A stretch of DNA of 64,000 bases from an uncultured Clostridia bacterium (GTDB lineage: Bacteria > Bacillota > Clostridia > TANB77 > UBA1234), in assembly GCA_934149405.1 (NCBI GenBank), contig CAKPEV010000003.1, positions 62,001-126,000 of the forward strand, read 5' to 3'. Positions 1-7,917 of the stretch are shown here, one piece after another (position 1 is the stretch's first letter; the number at the start of each line of letters is the position of its first letter). The notes beneath the pieces are model-generated. The model was not told the DNA's origin. It searched no databases and saw only the letters and a program-made list of their open reading frames with translations. Position numbers and translations under genes: made by a program.

Positions 1-45
1 AATTGGGTATTTTTGTATTTTGAAATTTCAAGGAGATAATTAACC

Positions 46-780
46 ATGAAGCATATGCTGAAGCTTTTCACAGTAGGACTTTCTTTGATTACCTTTTTTA
101 CCACAGGTAACATGATGATCTCATCGAGAGAGGTACAAGTAACTCGGAGACCTGAACAAGTGAGTGTCATGCCCGAATGTAGCGTTAGGCAAACGCCTAA
201 TATTCCAGAGAAGAAAATTCCAGAGTCCGAAATTCCGTATGAGGAAAAAGTAATTGTAATTGAACAAGGAGATACTCTTTGGGGTATTGCAAAGGCGAAT
301 GGAATTTCTGTAAAGGAGCTCAAGTTGGCCAATGGTATGACAAGCGATAACATCTGGATTGGTCAGGAGCTTTTCATACCAGCACCATCACCTTCTAAGG
401 ATGATTCCAAGACGGAAGAAACATTAGAAGGAAAAAGCTATCTCGTAGAGGCAACGGCGTATTGTCCATGTTTTTCATGCTGTGGAAAACATGAAGGCGA
501 TGAAGGCTATGGAATTACAGCTTCTGGCTATAATGTTTTCTCTTACGAGAAGAATATTATAGCAGCTGATACCGATCTGTTTCCGTTTGGTACCGTGGTA
601 GAACTCTATCGCACGCTTCCATATGGTACTGAAGAGTTCATTGGAACCTATTCTGTGGAGGATCGAGGAGGAGCTATTAAGGGCGAGAGAATAGATGTAT
701 TCTTTTTCTCGAACGAGGAAGCTGTTAATTTTGGCAAATGCGAACTGAGATTAGAGGTCGTTTCTATGCCAAATGATTAA
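46..780 (+). CDS. Secreted LysM and 3D-domain cell-wall protein
   Basis: Predicted exported cell-wall protein of 244 residues. A hydrophobic N-terminal segment (about residues 5-25) is a signal peptide or anchor. A LysM peptidoglycan-binding repeat lies at about 69-112 (EQGDTLWGIAKANG onward) and a C-terminal 3D domain at about 134-240, with the conserved acidic residues of that fold (DTD near 175-177, VEDRGG and RID near 204-217). 3D domains occur in lytic transglycosylase-like enzymes of Firmicutes (YocH, YabE), so peptidoglycan remodelling is likely. The start follows AAGGAG at 30-35. It is monocistronic with its own terminator. Its codons are unlike most neighbours (an in-frame CGG Arg codon near position 145, more C- and G-ending codons). 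Confidence 0.85.
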   Translation: MKHMLKLFTVGLSLITFFTTGNMMISSREVQVTRRPEQVSVMPECSVRQTPNIPEKKIPESEIPYEEKVIVIEQGDTLWGIAKANGISVKELKLANGMTSDNIWIGQELFIPAPSPSKDDSKTEETLEGKSYLVEATAYCPCFSCCGKHEGDEGYGITASGYNVFSYEKNIIAADTDLFPFGTVVELYRTLPYGTEEFIGTYSVEDRGGAIKGERIDVFFFSNEEAVNFGKCELRLEVVSMPND

Positions 781-784
781 CAAA

Positions 785-823
785 CAAAACAGGAACTTTT
801 ACTACAAAAGTTCCTGTTTTGTT
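785..823 (+). terminator. Rho-independent terminator after LysM/3D gene
   Basis: Long perfect hairpin (AACAGGAACTTTT paired with AAAAGTTCCTGTT, 5-nt loop) directly behind the stop codon, ending in T residues. Confidence 0.85.
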
Positions 824-911
824 ATATGTCAATATAGATTGCCTTAACATAAAATTATTTTTTGACAAGTATGGTGAAAAACTACGCTTAATTTTCTACA
901 ATCTTAAACAA

Positions 912-947
912 ACGAAAACCCTACAGCCGATTGAAACTGTAGGGTTT
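912..947 (-). terminator. Terminator of rplM-rpsI operon
   Basis: An 11-bp hairpin (AAACCCTACAG with CTGTAGGGTTT) lies just downstream of the rpsI stop codon on the minus strand, followed by a T-rich tract. Confidence 0.75.
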
Positions 948-962
948 GTAATATATAAAATA

Positions 963-1373
963 TTATCTCTTTGAGAATTGTGGTGCTTTTCTTGCTTTCT
1001 TTAATCCTGGTTTCTTTCTTTCCTTCATTCTTGGATCTCTTGTTAAGAAACCAGCTGTTTTTAAAGCAGCTTTGTTATCTTCACTAGCTTTTACTAAAGC
1101 TCTTGAAATACCATGTCTAATAGCTCCAGCTTGACCTGAAAGTCCGCCACCTTCAACTTTAATTATAACATCGAATTTTCCCTCTGTACCTGTAGTAGCA
1201 AGTGGGCTTTTTACGATTGATTTTAAAATTTCGCTTGGAAGGTATTCATCAAGTGTCTTTCCGTTTATTGTGATATCACCTTTACCACTCATAATTCTTA
1301 CTCTTGCGATAGAACTTTTTCTTCTACCTGTTCCACAAAATGTGTTTGTATCTTTTTTAACTCCTCTAGGCAT
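963..1373 (-). CDS. rpsI: 30S ribosomal protein S9
   Basis: Small-subunit ribosomal protein S9, 136 residues (family about 130). The signature GTGRRKSSIARVRI near the N-terminus and the basic tail ending in APQFSKR, which reaches into the P site of the ribosome, are both present. It is the second gene of the rplM-rpsI operon, 13 bp after rplM, with an AGGAGGAG ribosome site in the gap. The N-terminus MPRGVKKDTNTFC is slightly longer than usual, but no better start is visible. Confidence 0.97.
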   Translation of the reverse strand: MPRGVKKDTNTFCGTGRRKSSIARVRIMSGKGDITINGKTLDEYLPSEILKSIVKSPLATTGTEGKFDVIIKVEGGGLSGQAGAIRHGISRALVKASEDNKAALKTAGFLTRDPRMKERKKPGLKKARKAPQFSKR

Positions 1374-1386
1374 TTATTTCTCCTCC

Positions 1387-1821
1387 TTAAAAGTTGTATA
1401 TTTCTGGTTTTTGAGCTGCTTGTTCGTGCTCTGGTCCAGCATATAATCTTAGTTTTGTTAACATTTGTCTTCCTAAGCTGTTCTTTGGAAGCATTCCTTT
1501 TACAGCAAGCATAAGAGCTTTTGTAGAGTCTTTAGCCATAACTTCTTTAGCTGATTCCTCTTTCATGTTACCAATGTAACCTGTATGTCTTCTATAAATT
1601 TTATCTTCTAATTTGTTTCCTGTTAAAATCATTTTATCTGTATTAATAACGATTACATGATCTCCAACATCCATATGTGTAGAATATGTTGGCTTGTGTT
1701 TTCCTTTTAATAATTTAGCAACCTCTGTAGCAAGTCTACCTAAAACTTTGCCATTAGCATCGATTACATACCATTTTCTTTCAATTTCGTTAGCTTTAAC
1801 GCTATATGTAGTATTATTCAT
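1387..1821 (-). CDS. rplM: 50S ribosomal protein L13
   Basis: Large-subunit ribosomal protein L13, 144 residues, the normal length. Recognised by WYVIDANGKVLGRLATEVAKLL near the N-terminus, VIVINTDKM in the middle and the MLPKNSLGRQML segment. It is the first gene of rplM-rpsI. The start follows a GGAGG site. The mRNA begins about 85 nt upstream in a structured leader that resembles the L13 autoregulatory leader of Firmicutes. Confidence 0.97.
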   Translation of the reverse strand: MNNTTYSVKANEIERKWYVIDANGKVLGRLATEVAKLLKGKHKPTYSTHMDVGDHVIVINTDKMILTGNKLEDKIYRRHTGYIGNMKEESAKEVMAKDSTKALMLAVKGMLPKNSLGRQMLTKLRLYAGPEHEQAAQKPEIYNF

Positions 1822-1906
1822 GGTAATACTTAAACCTCCGTTTCAAAATATACTTAATATTTTATGGTATCTTAGACCTTCCGGGTTTAGCCTAAAATCA
1901 CCATGC
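1822..1906 (-). ncRNA. Probable L13 (rplM) leader RNA
   Basis: The untranslated region between the minus-strand promoter and rplM folds into a hairpin. ATGGT pairs with ACCAT, and TTTTAG with CTAAGA, around GGCTAAACCCGGAAGGTC. Position and sequence resemble the ribosomal-protein L13 leader known from Bacillales and related Firmicutes, which represses its own operon. Assignment is by recognition, not by a covariance search. Confidence 0.55.
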
Positions 1907-1912
1907 GCTATT

Positions 1913-1941
1913 ATTTTAATACCAAAGTGCCTTTTTGTCAA
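1913..1941 (-). promoter_or_regulatory. Sigma-A promoter of rplM-rpsI
   Basis: Read on the minus strand: TTGACA, exactly 17 bp spacer, TAAAAT. This predicts transcription start near 1906, at the head of the L13 leader. Confidence 0.8.
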
Positions 1942-1958
1942 GAAAAATACGAAAAGTG

Positions 1959-1987
1959 TTGACAAATTTGTAGAATTAGGTTAGAAT
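1959..1987 (+). promoter_or_regulatory. Sigma-A promoter of infC-rpmI-rplT
   Basis: TTGACA (1959-1964), 17-bp spacer, TAGAAT (1982-1987). It lies back to back with the divergent rplM promoter, only 17 bp between the two -35 boxes, so the two ribosomal operons could share control. Confidence 0.8.
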
Positions 1988-1993
1988 AAATCA

Positions 1994-2130
1994 TGGTTCA
2001 AGAAGAAGTCATCCACTTCTCACCTTAGCACGGTTAGAGTGCCTAGGGTTATAAATAATTTATGTATATTAAAATTGCACGAATTATTGTATTGTGGTAT
2101 GGCTTAAGTATTGACTTAAGTCTTTTTTTA
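1994..2130 (+). ncRNA. IF3/L20 operon leader with attenuator
   Basis: A leader of about 140 nt precedes infC. Its conserved-looking segment CCACTTCTCACCTTAGCACG (from 2011) is typical of infC leaders in Firmicutes, which bind L20. It ends in a strong intrinsic terminator at 2103-2130 (CTTAAGT, loop ATTG, ACTTAAG, then TCTTTTTTT), just before the ribosome site. This is the arrangement of the L20 leader, where excess L20 favours premature termination. The regulator is inferred from family knowledge. Confidence 0.7.
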
Positions 2131-2149
2131 TTGTATAGGAGGGATTCGT

Positions 2150-2662
2150 ATAAAACAAGAATTATCTATTAATGAAGAAATCGTTGCAAAAGAGGTTAAT
2201 GTCATCGGTGAAAATGGCGAGCAATTAGGCGTTATGTCAGTTCAAGAGGCATTAAAGATTGCAGAAGAGCATGAGTTGGATTTAGTTGAGGTTGCTCCAA
2301 ATGCTAGTCCAGTAGTTTGTAAAATAATGAACTATGGCAAGTACAAATATGAGCAAACTAGAAAAGAAAAAGAATCTAAAAAGAAACAAAAAGTTGTTGA
2401 AGTTAAAGAGATTCGTCTTTCATCTACAATTGATACTCACGATTTTGAATTTAAGTCTAAAAATGCTAGAAAGTTTTTAGAAGATGGCAATAAAGTTAAA
2501 GCCACAATCAAATTTAAAGGTAGAGAAGTTAATAATACAGCTTTCGGAGCTAATGTATTACTAAAATTCGCTGAATCACTTGAAGATATTGGTACAGCAG
2601 ATAAAGAACCAAAACTAGAGGGCAGAAGCATGATGCTTATGATTAATCCAAAAAATAGTTAG
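2150..2662 (+). CDS. infC: Translation initiation factor IF-3, non-canonical ATA start
   Basis: IF-3 binds the 30S subunit and enforces correct start-codon choice. The protein from 2150 is 170 residues, the normal family length, beginning (M)KQELSINEEIVAKEV, the expected IF-3 N-terminus. No ATG, GTG or TTG exists in frame until ATG 2234, which would remove 28 conserved residues. AGGAGGG at 2137-2143 is 6 nt from ATA 2150; ATT 2144 touches the ribosome site and is less likely. Rare start codons on infC are a known autoregulatory device (AUU in Escherichia coli), because IF-3 discriminates against them. It heads infC-rpmI-rplT. Confidence 0.93.
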   Translation: MKQELSINEEIVAKEVNVIGENGEQLGVMSVQEALKIAEEHELDLVEVAPNASPVVCKIMNYGKYKYEQTRKEKESKKKQKVVEVKEIRLSSTIDTHDFEFKSKNARKFLEDGNKVKATIKFKGREVNNTAFGANVLLKFAESLEDIGTADKEPKLEGRSMMLMINPKNS

Positions 2663-2683
2663 AAATAGGAAGGAGTTTTTAAT

Positions 2684-2887
2684 ATGCCTAAAATGAAAAC
2701 ACATAGAGCTACTGCAAAAAGAGTTAGCTTTACAGGTACAGGAAAAATCAAAAGAAACAAAATGAACAGAAGACACTTATTAAATGCTAAATCAGCAAAG
2801 AGAAAGGTACATTTGAGAAAAGCAACAACAGTTGATAAAACAATGGAATCAACAGTTAGAAAAATGTTACCATATGGAACAAAATAG
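2684..2887 (+). CDS. rpmI: 50S ribosomal protein L35
   Basis: Very basic 67-residue large-subunit protein, the usual length is about 65. Begins MPKMKTHRATAKRVSFTGTGKIKR, the L35 signature, and ends LPYGTK. Lies 21 bp after infC with an AAGGAG ribosome site, in the conserved order infC-rpmI-rplT, so it is cotranscribed and controlled through the L20 leader. Confidence 0.97.
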   Translation: MPKMKTHRATAKRVSFTGTGKIKRNKMNRRHLLNAKSAKRKVHLRKATTVDKTMESTVRKMLPYGTK

Positions 2888-2913
2888 GAGATTGAGAAAG
2901 GAGATAGATTAGT

Positions 2914-3261
2914 ATGGCAAGAGTAAAAACTGCAAAAATAACAAGAAAAAAACATAAAAAAGTTTTAAAAATGGCTAAAGGATACTATGGAGCTAAAAGC
3001 ACAAGATTTAGAATGGCTAAACAAGCTGTTATGAAATCTTTAAATTATGCTTTCGTAGGAAGAAGATTAAAGAAGAGAGATTTCAGAAAGTTATGGATTT
3101 CAAGAATTAACGCTGCTGCTAGAGCAAACGGAATCAACTACAGCACATTAATAAATGGAATGAAGAAAGCAAACATCAACATAAACAGAAAAATGCTTGC
3201 TGAAATGGCTGTTACAGATCCAAAAGCATTTTCAGATTTAGTTGCTGCTGCTACTAAATAA
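2914..3261 (+). CDS. rplT: 50S ribosomal protein L20
   Basis: L20 binds 23S rRNA early in 50S assembly and represses its own operon in Firmicutes. The 115-residue product begins MARVKTAKITRKKHKKVLK and carries GYYGAKSTRFR, RRLKKRDFRKLWISRINAAAR and the C-terminal globular domain, all typical. Spacing of 26 bp from rpmI with an AAAGGAG site. A strong terminator follows. Confidence 0.97.
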   Translation: MARVKTAKITRKKHKKVLKMAKGYYGAKSTRFRMAKQAVMKSLNYAFVGRRLKKRDFRKLWISRINAAARANGINYSTLINGMKKANININRKMLAEMAVTDPKAFSDLVAAATK

Positions 3262-3270
3262 GCTGAAATA

Positions 3271-3306
3271 AAATCTAACCTAGAGATACATTAGGTTAGA
3301 TTTTTT
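3271..3306 (+). terminator. Terminator of infC operon
   Basis: Hairpin of AAATCTAACCTA with TAGGTTAGATTT, followed by a T-run. Confidence 0.9.
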
Positions 3307-3497
3307 GTTTATATAGGGAAAAACATTTAAAAATTTTTCGTATTATTTATGAATGATTAAATGCATAAGTTAAGCCTTTTTGGCTTTGAAAAGCTATAAA
3401 TTTTTATAGTTTTATATGTTTGAAAAATAACAGACAAATTAGTTCTAAATACTTCTTGTCCTCATAGAATTAACTATGAAGATAAGAGGTGTTTTTT

Positions 3498-4487
3498 ATG
3501 ATTAAAAAATTTTTGGTGTTTGCTATTTTTATTGCTATTTGCTTTTTGGTACCAGCTTTTTTTATAGATTATAAACAAATTTCCGCTATAGCGGACGAAA
3601 AAGAAATAGCACCGAGTGGAGAAAAGGAAATAGTAGAAAATAATATAGAAAAAATTGAAAACATAAGACTTTTGTTAACTGCTACAAATCAAGTTGTGGA
3701 GCTTTCTTTTGATGATTACATAAAAGGTGTTTTAGTTGGCGAAGTTCCTATAAAATATGAGAAAGAGGCACTAAAGGCGCAAGCGATTGTGGCAAGAACA
3801 TATACGTTATATAAACTTAAGAATAATCCATCAGCTCATGAAAATGCAGATATGTGTGATGATATAAATTGTTGCCAAGCATATAAAACAAAGGAGTATG
3901 CATTTGCATCTTGGGATGATAGTGAAGAGCTAGAAAAGTGGCAAAAGTTAGAGAGTGCTGTTGAAGAAACTAAGAATATGGTTATAACATATGATGGTGA
4001 AATAATAGAGGCATTTTTTCATGCGCATAGTGGTGGTAAAACAGAAAATGTTAAATATGTGTGGAGTGGTGTAGAGATTCCATATCTTCAAAGTGTAGAA
4101 AGCAATGAAGGGTATGCTTACACAGACACAAAAACTTTTACAAAGTCGGAACTTAAGGAGTTATTAAAAAATGACATTCCAAATTATGATGAGAAAAGCT
4201 CAAAAATAGAAATAATAGATTATACAGGAAGCGGAAGAGTGAACAATTTAAAGATTGCAGATACAGAGATTAAAGCAACAAAGCTTAGGAGTTTGTTAAA
4301 TATAAGGTCGACTAATTTTAGAATAGAAGAAAAAGAAAATGAAATAATATTTTATACTGTTGGATATGGTCATGGTGTTGGTATGAGTCAGGAAGGTGCA
4401 AATCAAATGGCACTAGACGGCAAAAGTGCGGAGGAGATTATAAAGCATTATTATGTTGGAACAAAAATTGAACTTCTAAAACAATAA
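3498..4487 (+). CDS. spoIID: Stage II sporulation protein D (SpoIID)
   Basis: Lytic transglycosylase of the mother-cell engulfment complex (with SpoIIM and SpoIIP), which cleaves glycan strands during engulfment. About 329 residues with an N-terminal membrane segment. Signature segments: GEVPIKYEKEALKAQAIVAR (containing the catalytic-type Glu), SGGKTENVKYVWSG and GYGHGVGMSQEGANQMA, then HYYVGTKI at the end. The start at ATG 3498 is favoured over GTG 3489 because AGAGGTG is correctly spaced for the former. It is followed by spoIIQ, a common pairing in Clostridia, but a 219-bp palindromic element sits between the two genes. Confidence 0.93.
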   Translation: MIKKFLVFAIFIAICFLVPAFFIDYKQISAIADEKEIAPSGEKEIVENNIEKIENIRLLLTATNQVVELSFDDYIKGVLVGEVPIKYEKEALKAQAIVARTYTLYKLKNNPSAHENADMCDDINCCQAYKTKEYAFASWDDSEELEKWQKLESAVEETKNMVITYDGEIIEAFFHAHSGGKTENVKYVWSGVEIPYLQSVESNEGYAYTDTKTFTKSELKELLKNDIPNYDEKSSKIEIIDYTGSGRVNNLKIADTEIKATKLRSLLNIRSTNFRIEEKENEIIFYTVGYGHGVGMSQEGANQMALDGKSAEEIIKHYYVGTKIELLKQ

Positions 4488-4500
4488 TTATAAGAGAAAA

Positions 4501-4719
4501 TTACTATTCAAACTTATATATTTTATCTTCGCAAAAAGTTTTCATTTTTTAGATCTCAAACAGCTTCACTAAGCACTATGGATGTTCTTTAGCATGAGCA
4601 AGACATAAGACTACAAAAGACAAAACTTTATGCTAAGAACATCACATATTGCTAAGTGAAGAACTCGCCTTAAAAAATGAAACTCTTTTTACTCGAACAT
4701 ATATAAGTTTGAATAGTAA
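4501..4719. repeat. 219-bp imperfect palindrome, copy 1
   Basis: The first and last 21 bases (TTACTATTCAAACTTATATAT and its complement) are perfect inverted repeats, and pairing continues inward through both arms to near the middle (CATTTTTTA, CTTCACTAAGC, GATGTTCTTTAGCAT with their 3' partners). A second copy of identical length lies at 33156-33374 with only eight differences, four of which form two compensatory base-pair changes. No open frame or transposase is inside and no clear target duplication flanks it. It resembles a MITE or a structured RNA. Confidence 0.85.
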
Positions 4720-4786
4720 TGAAAATTATGGCAATAATACCTTTAGAAATAAAGTAAAAGAAAATTTTTCTGGAGGTGTTATTTTT

Positions 4787-5650
4787 ATGCAAAAAGGAAA
4801 ATATAAAGCAATGTTAATAGTGTGTGGTACGGCACTTGTAATGGGGATAATTTCATTCGCTGTTACGGTTAAGCTTTATGATAGCAATTATGAAAAGGAA
4901 ATCGATGAGAGTATTAAAAAAAGTGAGTTAGCGCAAGGCAATTCGGGAAAAGATGAAAAAGAAGATTTGTTGGTTAAAAACAATCAAGATGAAGTTAAAA
5001 TTCCGATTGATGAAATTGAGGCAATCAGCGATGAGGCGGCGACTACAACGGATGAGTATTTAGGCGAAGAAATAGAAGTTATGGAAATAACAGAAGATGA
5101 ATACTTAGCATTTCTAAAAGATGTTGCTGGTGATGATTCAATTTTGGTAAGTGAATTAGAAAATAATGATAACAAAATTGAGACTAATGTTGAGATAAAT
5201 GGCGATGAAGTTATACCTACTATTGCAAACGTTGAGAAAAGCAAATTGGATTTTATAAAACCAGTTGAAGGTGAAATCGGAATGAGTTATGCAACAGAAA
5301 AACTTGTATATTCAAATACGTTAGAGGAATGGATAACACATAATGGTGTAGATATTTTAGGAGAAGAGGCAATGCCAGTAAAAGCTATAGAAAGTGGAGT
5401 AATTGAAAGTGTAAAAATGGATCCTAGATATGGAAATACTATAGTAATAAAACATGATGATGAATATAAAAGTGTATATTCAAATTTAAGTACAACAGAA
5501 CTTGCTTATGTTGGTAAGAAAGTTGAGAAGGGCGAAATAATAGCAGGAATAGGAAAGGGCTTTGGTTTTGAAAGCAAAGAGAAACCACATGTTCATTTGG
5601 AAATATTGAAAAACGGTGAATGTCTAAATCCTATTGAATTAATGAAATAA
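4787..5650 (+). CDS. spoIIQ: SpoIIQ-like M23 metallopeptidase-fold protein
   Basis: Forespore membrane protein of the SpoIIQ-SpoIIIAH channel, here 287 residues. One transmembrane helix (about 8-28) is followed by an acidic linker and a C-terminal LytM/M23 domain. Both zinc-binding motifs survive (HNGVD and HVHLE), as in clostridial SpoIIQ and unlike the degenerate Bacillus protein, so endopeptidase activity is possible. ATG 4787 is chosen because GGAGGTG at 4772-4778 precedes it; an in-frame ATG at 4649 would translate part of the palindromic repeat. The partner spoIIIAH is at 24252. The symbol is based on position after spoIID and domain layout. Confidence 0.85.
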   Translation: MQKGKYKAMLIVCGTALVMGIISFAVTVKLYDSNYEKEIDESIKKSELAQGNSGKDEKEDLLVKNNQDEVKIPIDEIEAISDEAATTTDEYLGEEIEVMEITEDEYLAFLKDVAGDDSILVSELENNDNKIETNVEINGDEVIPTIANVEKSKLDFIKPVEGEIGMSYATEKLVYSNTLEEWITHNGVDILGEEAMPVKAIESGVIESVKMDPRYGNTIVIKHDDEYKSVYSNLSTTELAYVGKKVEKGEIIAGIGKGFGFESKEKPHVHLEILKNGECLNPIELMK

Positions 5651-5656
5651 AAGTAT

Positions 5657-5700
5657 TATGACGAGAATGAAAAAAATTTTTTATTCTCGTCATTTATTTT
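5657..5700 (+). terminator. Terminator after spoIIQ
   Basis: Hairpin ATGACGAGAATgaaa with ATTCTCGTCAT, followed by TTATTTTT. Confidence 0.85.
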
Positions 5701-5750
5701 TAATGAGCAATTTTTGTTTTCTGTCAATATAGTTCACTAAAATTTCACAC

Positions 5751-5778
5751 TTGCATTAGAAATGGAATACTATATAAT
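5751..5778 (+). promoter_or_regulatory. Promoter of glmS transcript
   Basis: TTGCAT (5751-5756), 16-bp spacer, TATAAT (5773-5778), about 45 bp before the ribozyme cleavage site. Confidence 0.65.
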
Positions 5779-5824
5779 TGTATGTGTTAGCCAGACATTG
5801 AATATAAGGAGGATAGTATTTACA

Positions 5825-5990
5825 TATAGCGCATGGACAAATTGATTTTATGATTTGTTGACGAGGGTAAGGCTTATCGATTTATCAGCGGATGGTCTTA
5901 CGGCATACTCTGTCGTTAATTGCTTGCAAAAACACGTGGTGACATGTGAACAGATAAAGCATAGGAGTTGCTAACAATGAATATAATATA
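5825..5990 (+). ncRNA. glmS ribozyme (GlcN-6-P riboswitch)
   Basis: Self-cleaving RNA in the 5' leader of glmS that uses glucosamine-6-phosphate as cofactor and lowers glmS mRNA when the sugar is plentiful. Recognisable core: cleavage context TATA/GCGC (predicted cut between A5828 and G5829), GTTGACGAGG, then the paired TTATCGATTTATCAGCGGATGG core and the downstream pseudoknot region before the ribosome site. Location 25 nt before the glmS ribosome-binding region fits all known examples. The 3' limit is approximate. Confidence 0.93.
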
Positions 5991-6014
5991 AGTGAATATT
6001 GAAAGGAGAACAAT

Positions 6015-7832
6015 ATGTGTGGAATAGTAGGTTACGTAGGTACACAAAATGCAAGTGATGTATTGTTAGCAGGTCTTAAAAAGTTGGAGTATAGAGGTTA
6101 TGATTCTTGTGGTATTGCAACGATTAATAATGGTTCTCTAAATATAATTAAAACCACAAATAGAATTGATGGTTTAGTTTCTGAGAGCAAAAATTTGGGT
6201 TACGCTAGTATTGGAATTGGTCATACTCGTTGGGCGACTCATGGGGGAGTAACCGAGAAGAATGCTCACCCTCATGTAAGCAATGATAAAAAAATTGTGC
6301 TTGTACATAACGGCATAATTGAAAATTATATTACACTAAGAGAGATGCTTAAAAATAAGGGATATAAGTTTTATTCTGAAACAGATACAGAGGTTATTCC
6401 AAACTTAATTAGCATGTATTATAAAGGAGATATTTTAAAAGCAGTGAAACAAGCAACAGATATGCTTGTTGGAAGCTTCGCACTTGGTGTTATTTGCACA
6501 GATGAACCTGATAAAATTGTCGCTACAAAGAGGAACAGTCCGCTTGTAGTTGGAATAGGAGATAAAGAAAACTTTATAGCATCAGACTTTTCAGCGATTT
6601 TAAAATATACTAATAGCATAAGCATATTAGAAAATGGCGAGTTTGCAGTAATAGAAGAGAATTCAGTTAGATTTTTTGATAATAATTTATCTCCTAGAGG
6701 AAATGATATAAAAGTTATTGAAACACAAGATGAAGATTCTGAAAAAAATGGTTATGAACATTTTATGTTAAAAGAGATAAATGAGAATACAATTACTGTT
6801 AAGAAAACATTAGATGAGTATATAAATCAAGATAATTCATTAAATATAAATCTTAAATTAACAAATAAAGATTTGAAAAATATTAAACATATTCATATAG
6901 TTGCATGTGGCACGGCAATGCATGCAGGCCTTAATGGAAAAAATATAATCGAGGCATTAACAAGAATACCGGTGAATGTCGAGGTTGCATCAGAGTTTAG
7001 ATATAAAAATCCGATATTGGATAAAGATGATTTAGCAATATTTATAAGTCAATCTGGCGAAACAGCAGATACAATAGCAGGTTTGGAACTTGTGAAAGAA
7101 AGAGGAATAAAACATTTGTCAATTGTAAATGTAAAAGAAAGTACAATTGATAGAATTAGCGATAATGTGTTATATACGAAGGCTGGACCAGAAATTGCAG
7201 TTGCTTCAACCAAGGCGTATATCGCACAAGTAGTGCTTATAGATATTTTTGCAATATATTTGGCAATGCAAAGAGGAACATGCGATAAAGGTATATTGGA
7301 AGGTTTAATTGAAGAGATGAAACTTCTTCCTATGAAGGTTCAAGAAGTATTAGAAAATGATAGTGAGTATATAGAGTATGCAGAGAAAATAGTAAATGAC
7401 AGAGATGTGTATTTTCTAGGAAGAGGACTAGACTACTATATAGCTTTAGAGGCTGCCCTAAAATTAAAAGAAATATCATACATCCATTCGGATGCATTAC
7501 AATTTGGTGAGTTAAAACATGGACCGATTGCGTTAATTGAAGAGGGAACACATGCAATAGCATTTTGTACTTCAAAGAAGTTATTAGATAAGTCAATTAG
7601 TAATATAAAAGAAATAAAAGCTAGAGGAGCAGAGGTTATGGTTGTAACAACAATAGCTGATTTGCCAAAGGATATATACGATGATATAATTGTACTACCA
7701 AGTGTGAATGAATTCTTGGCACCAATTGTTGCTATAATACCAATGCAGCTTTTGGCATATCATGTAACAGTTATGAAAAATCTAGATGTAGATAAGCCTA
7801 GAAATTTGGCAAAGTCAGTAACAGTTGAATAA
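6015..7832 (+). CDS. glmS: Glutamine-fructose-6-phosphate aminotransferase
   Basis: Makes glucosamine-6-phosphate from fructose-6-phosphate and glutamine, the first step to UDP-GlcNAc. 605 residues, normal length. The N-terminal class II glutaminase starts MCGIVGYVG with the nucleophilic Cys2 and has GIGHTRWATHG. Two SIS domains follow (HIVACGTAMHAG, SQSGETADTIAG, STKAYIAQ), and the C-terminus is typical (DKPRNLAKSVTVE). Regulated by the ribozyme just upstream. It opens a glmS, acetyltransferase, glmM cluster that covers almost the whole pathway. Confidence 0.97.
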   Translation: MCGIVGYVGTQNASDVLLAGLKKLEYRGYDSCGIATINNGSLNIIKTTNRIDGLVSESKNLGYASIGIGHTRWATHGGVTEKNAHPHVSNDKKIVLVHNGIIENYITLREMLKNKGYKFYSETDTEVIPNLISMYYKGDILKAVKQATDMLVGSFALGVICTDEPDKIVATKRNSPLVVGIGDKENFIASDFSAILKYTNSISILENGEFAVIEENSVRFFDNNLSPRGNDIKVIETQDEDSEKNGYEHFMLKEINENTITVKKTLDEYINQDNSLNINLKLTNKDLKNIKHIHIVACGTAMHAGLNGKNIIEALTRIPVNVEVASEFRYKNPILDKDDLAIFISQSGETADTIAGLELVKERGIKHLSIVNVKESTIDRISDNVLYTKAGPEIAVASTKAYIAQVVLIDIFAIYLAMQRGTCDKGILEGLIEEMKLLPMKVQEVLENDSEYIEYAEKIVNDRDVYFLGRGLDYYIALEAALKLKEISYIHSDALQFGELKHGPIALIEEGTHAIAFCTSKKLLDKSISNIKEIKARGAEVMVVTTIADLPKDIYDDIIVLPSVNEFLAPIVAIIPMQLLAYHVTVMKNLDVDKPRNLAKSVTVE

Positions 7833-7917
7833 ACTTAAAACTTTTAGGAACAGAGGCAGATAGTTTCATATTAAATTGACTTTTTGCTTCTGTCCTCGAA
7901 GAGAAAAGAGGTAAGAT

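Noticed and set aside
1694..1984. 96-codon plus-strand frame opposite rplM
   Set aside because: Antisense shadow of rplM that also covers both promoters; no ribosome site.
4490..4740. CRISPR or phage attachment site at the 219-bp element
   Set aside because: There is a single palindromic unit at each place, without spacer-repeat periodicity or adjacent cas/integrase genes.
4649..4786. Upstream in-frame extension of spoIIQ by 46 codons
   Set aside because: It would translate the 3' arm of the palindromic repeat and lacks a ribosome site; GGAGGTG and the membrane helix point to ATG 4787.
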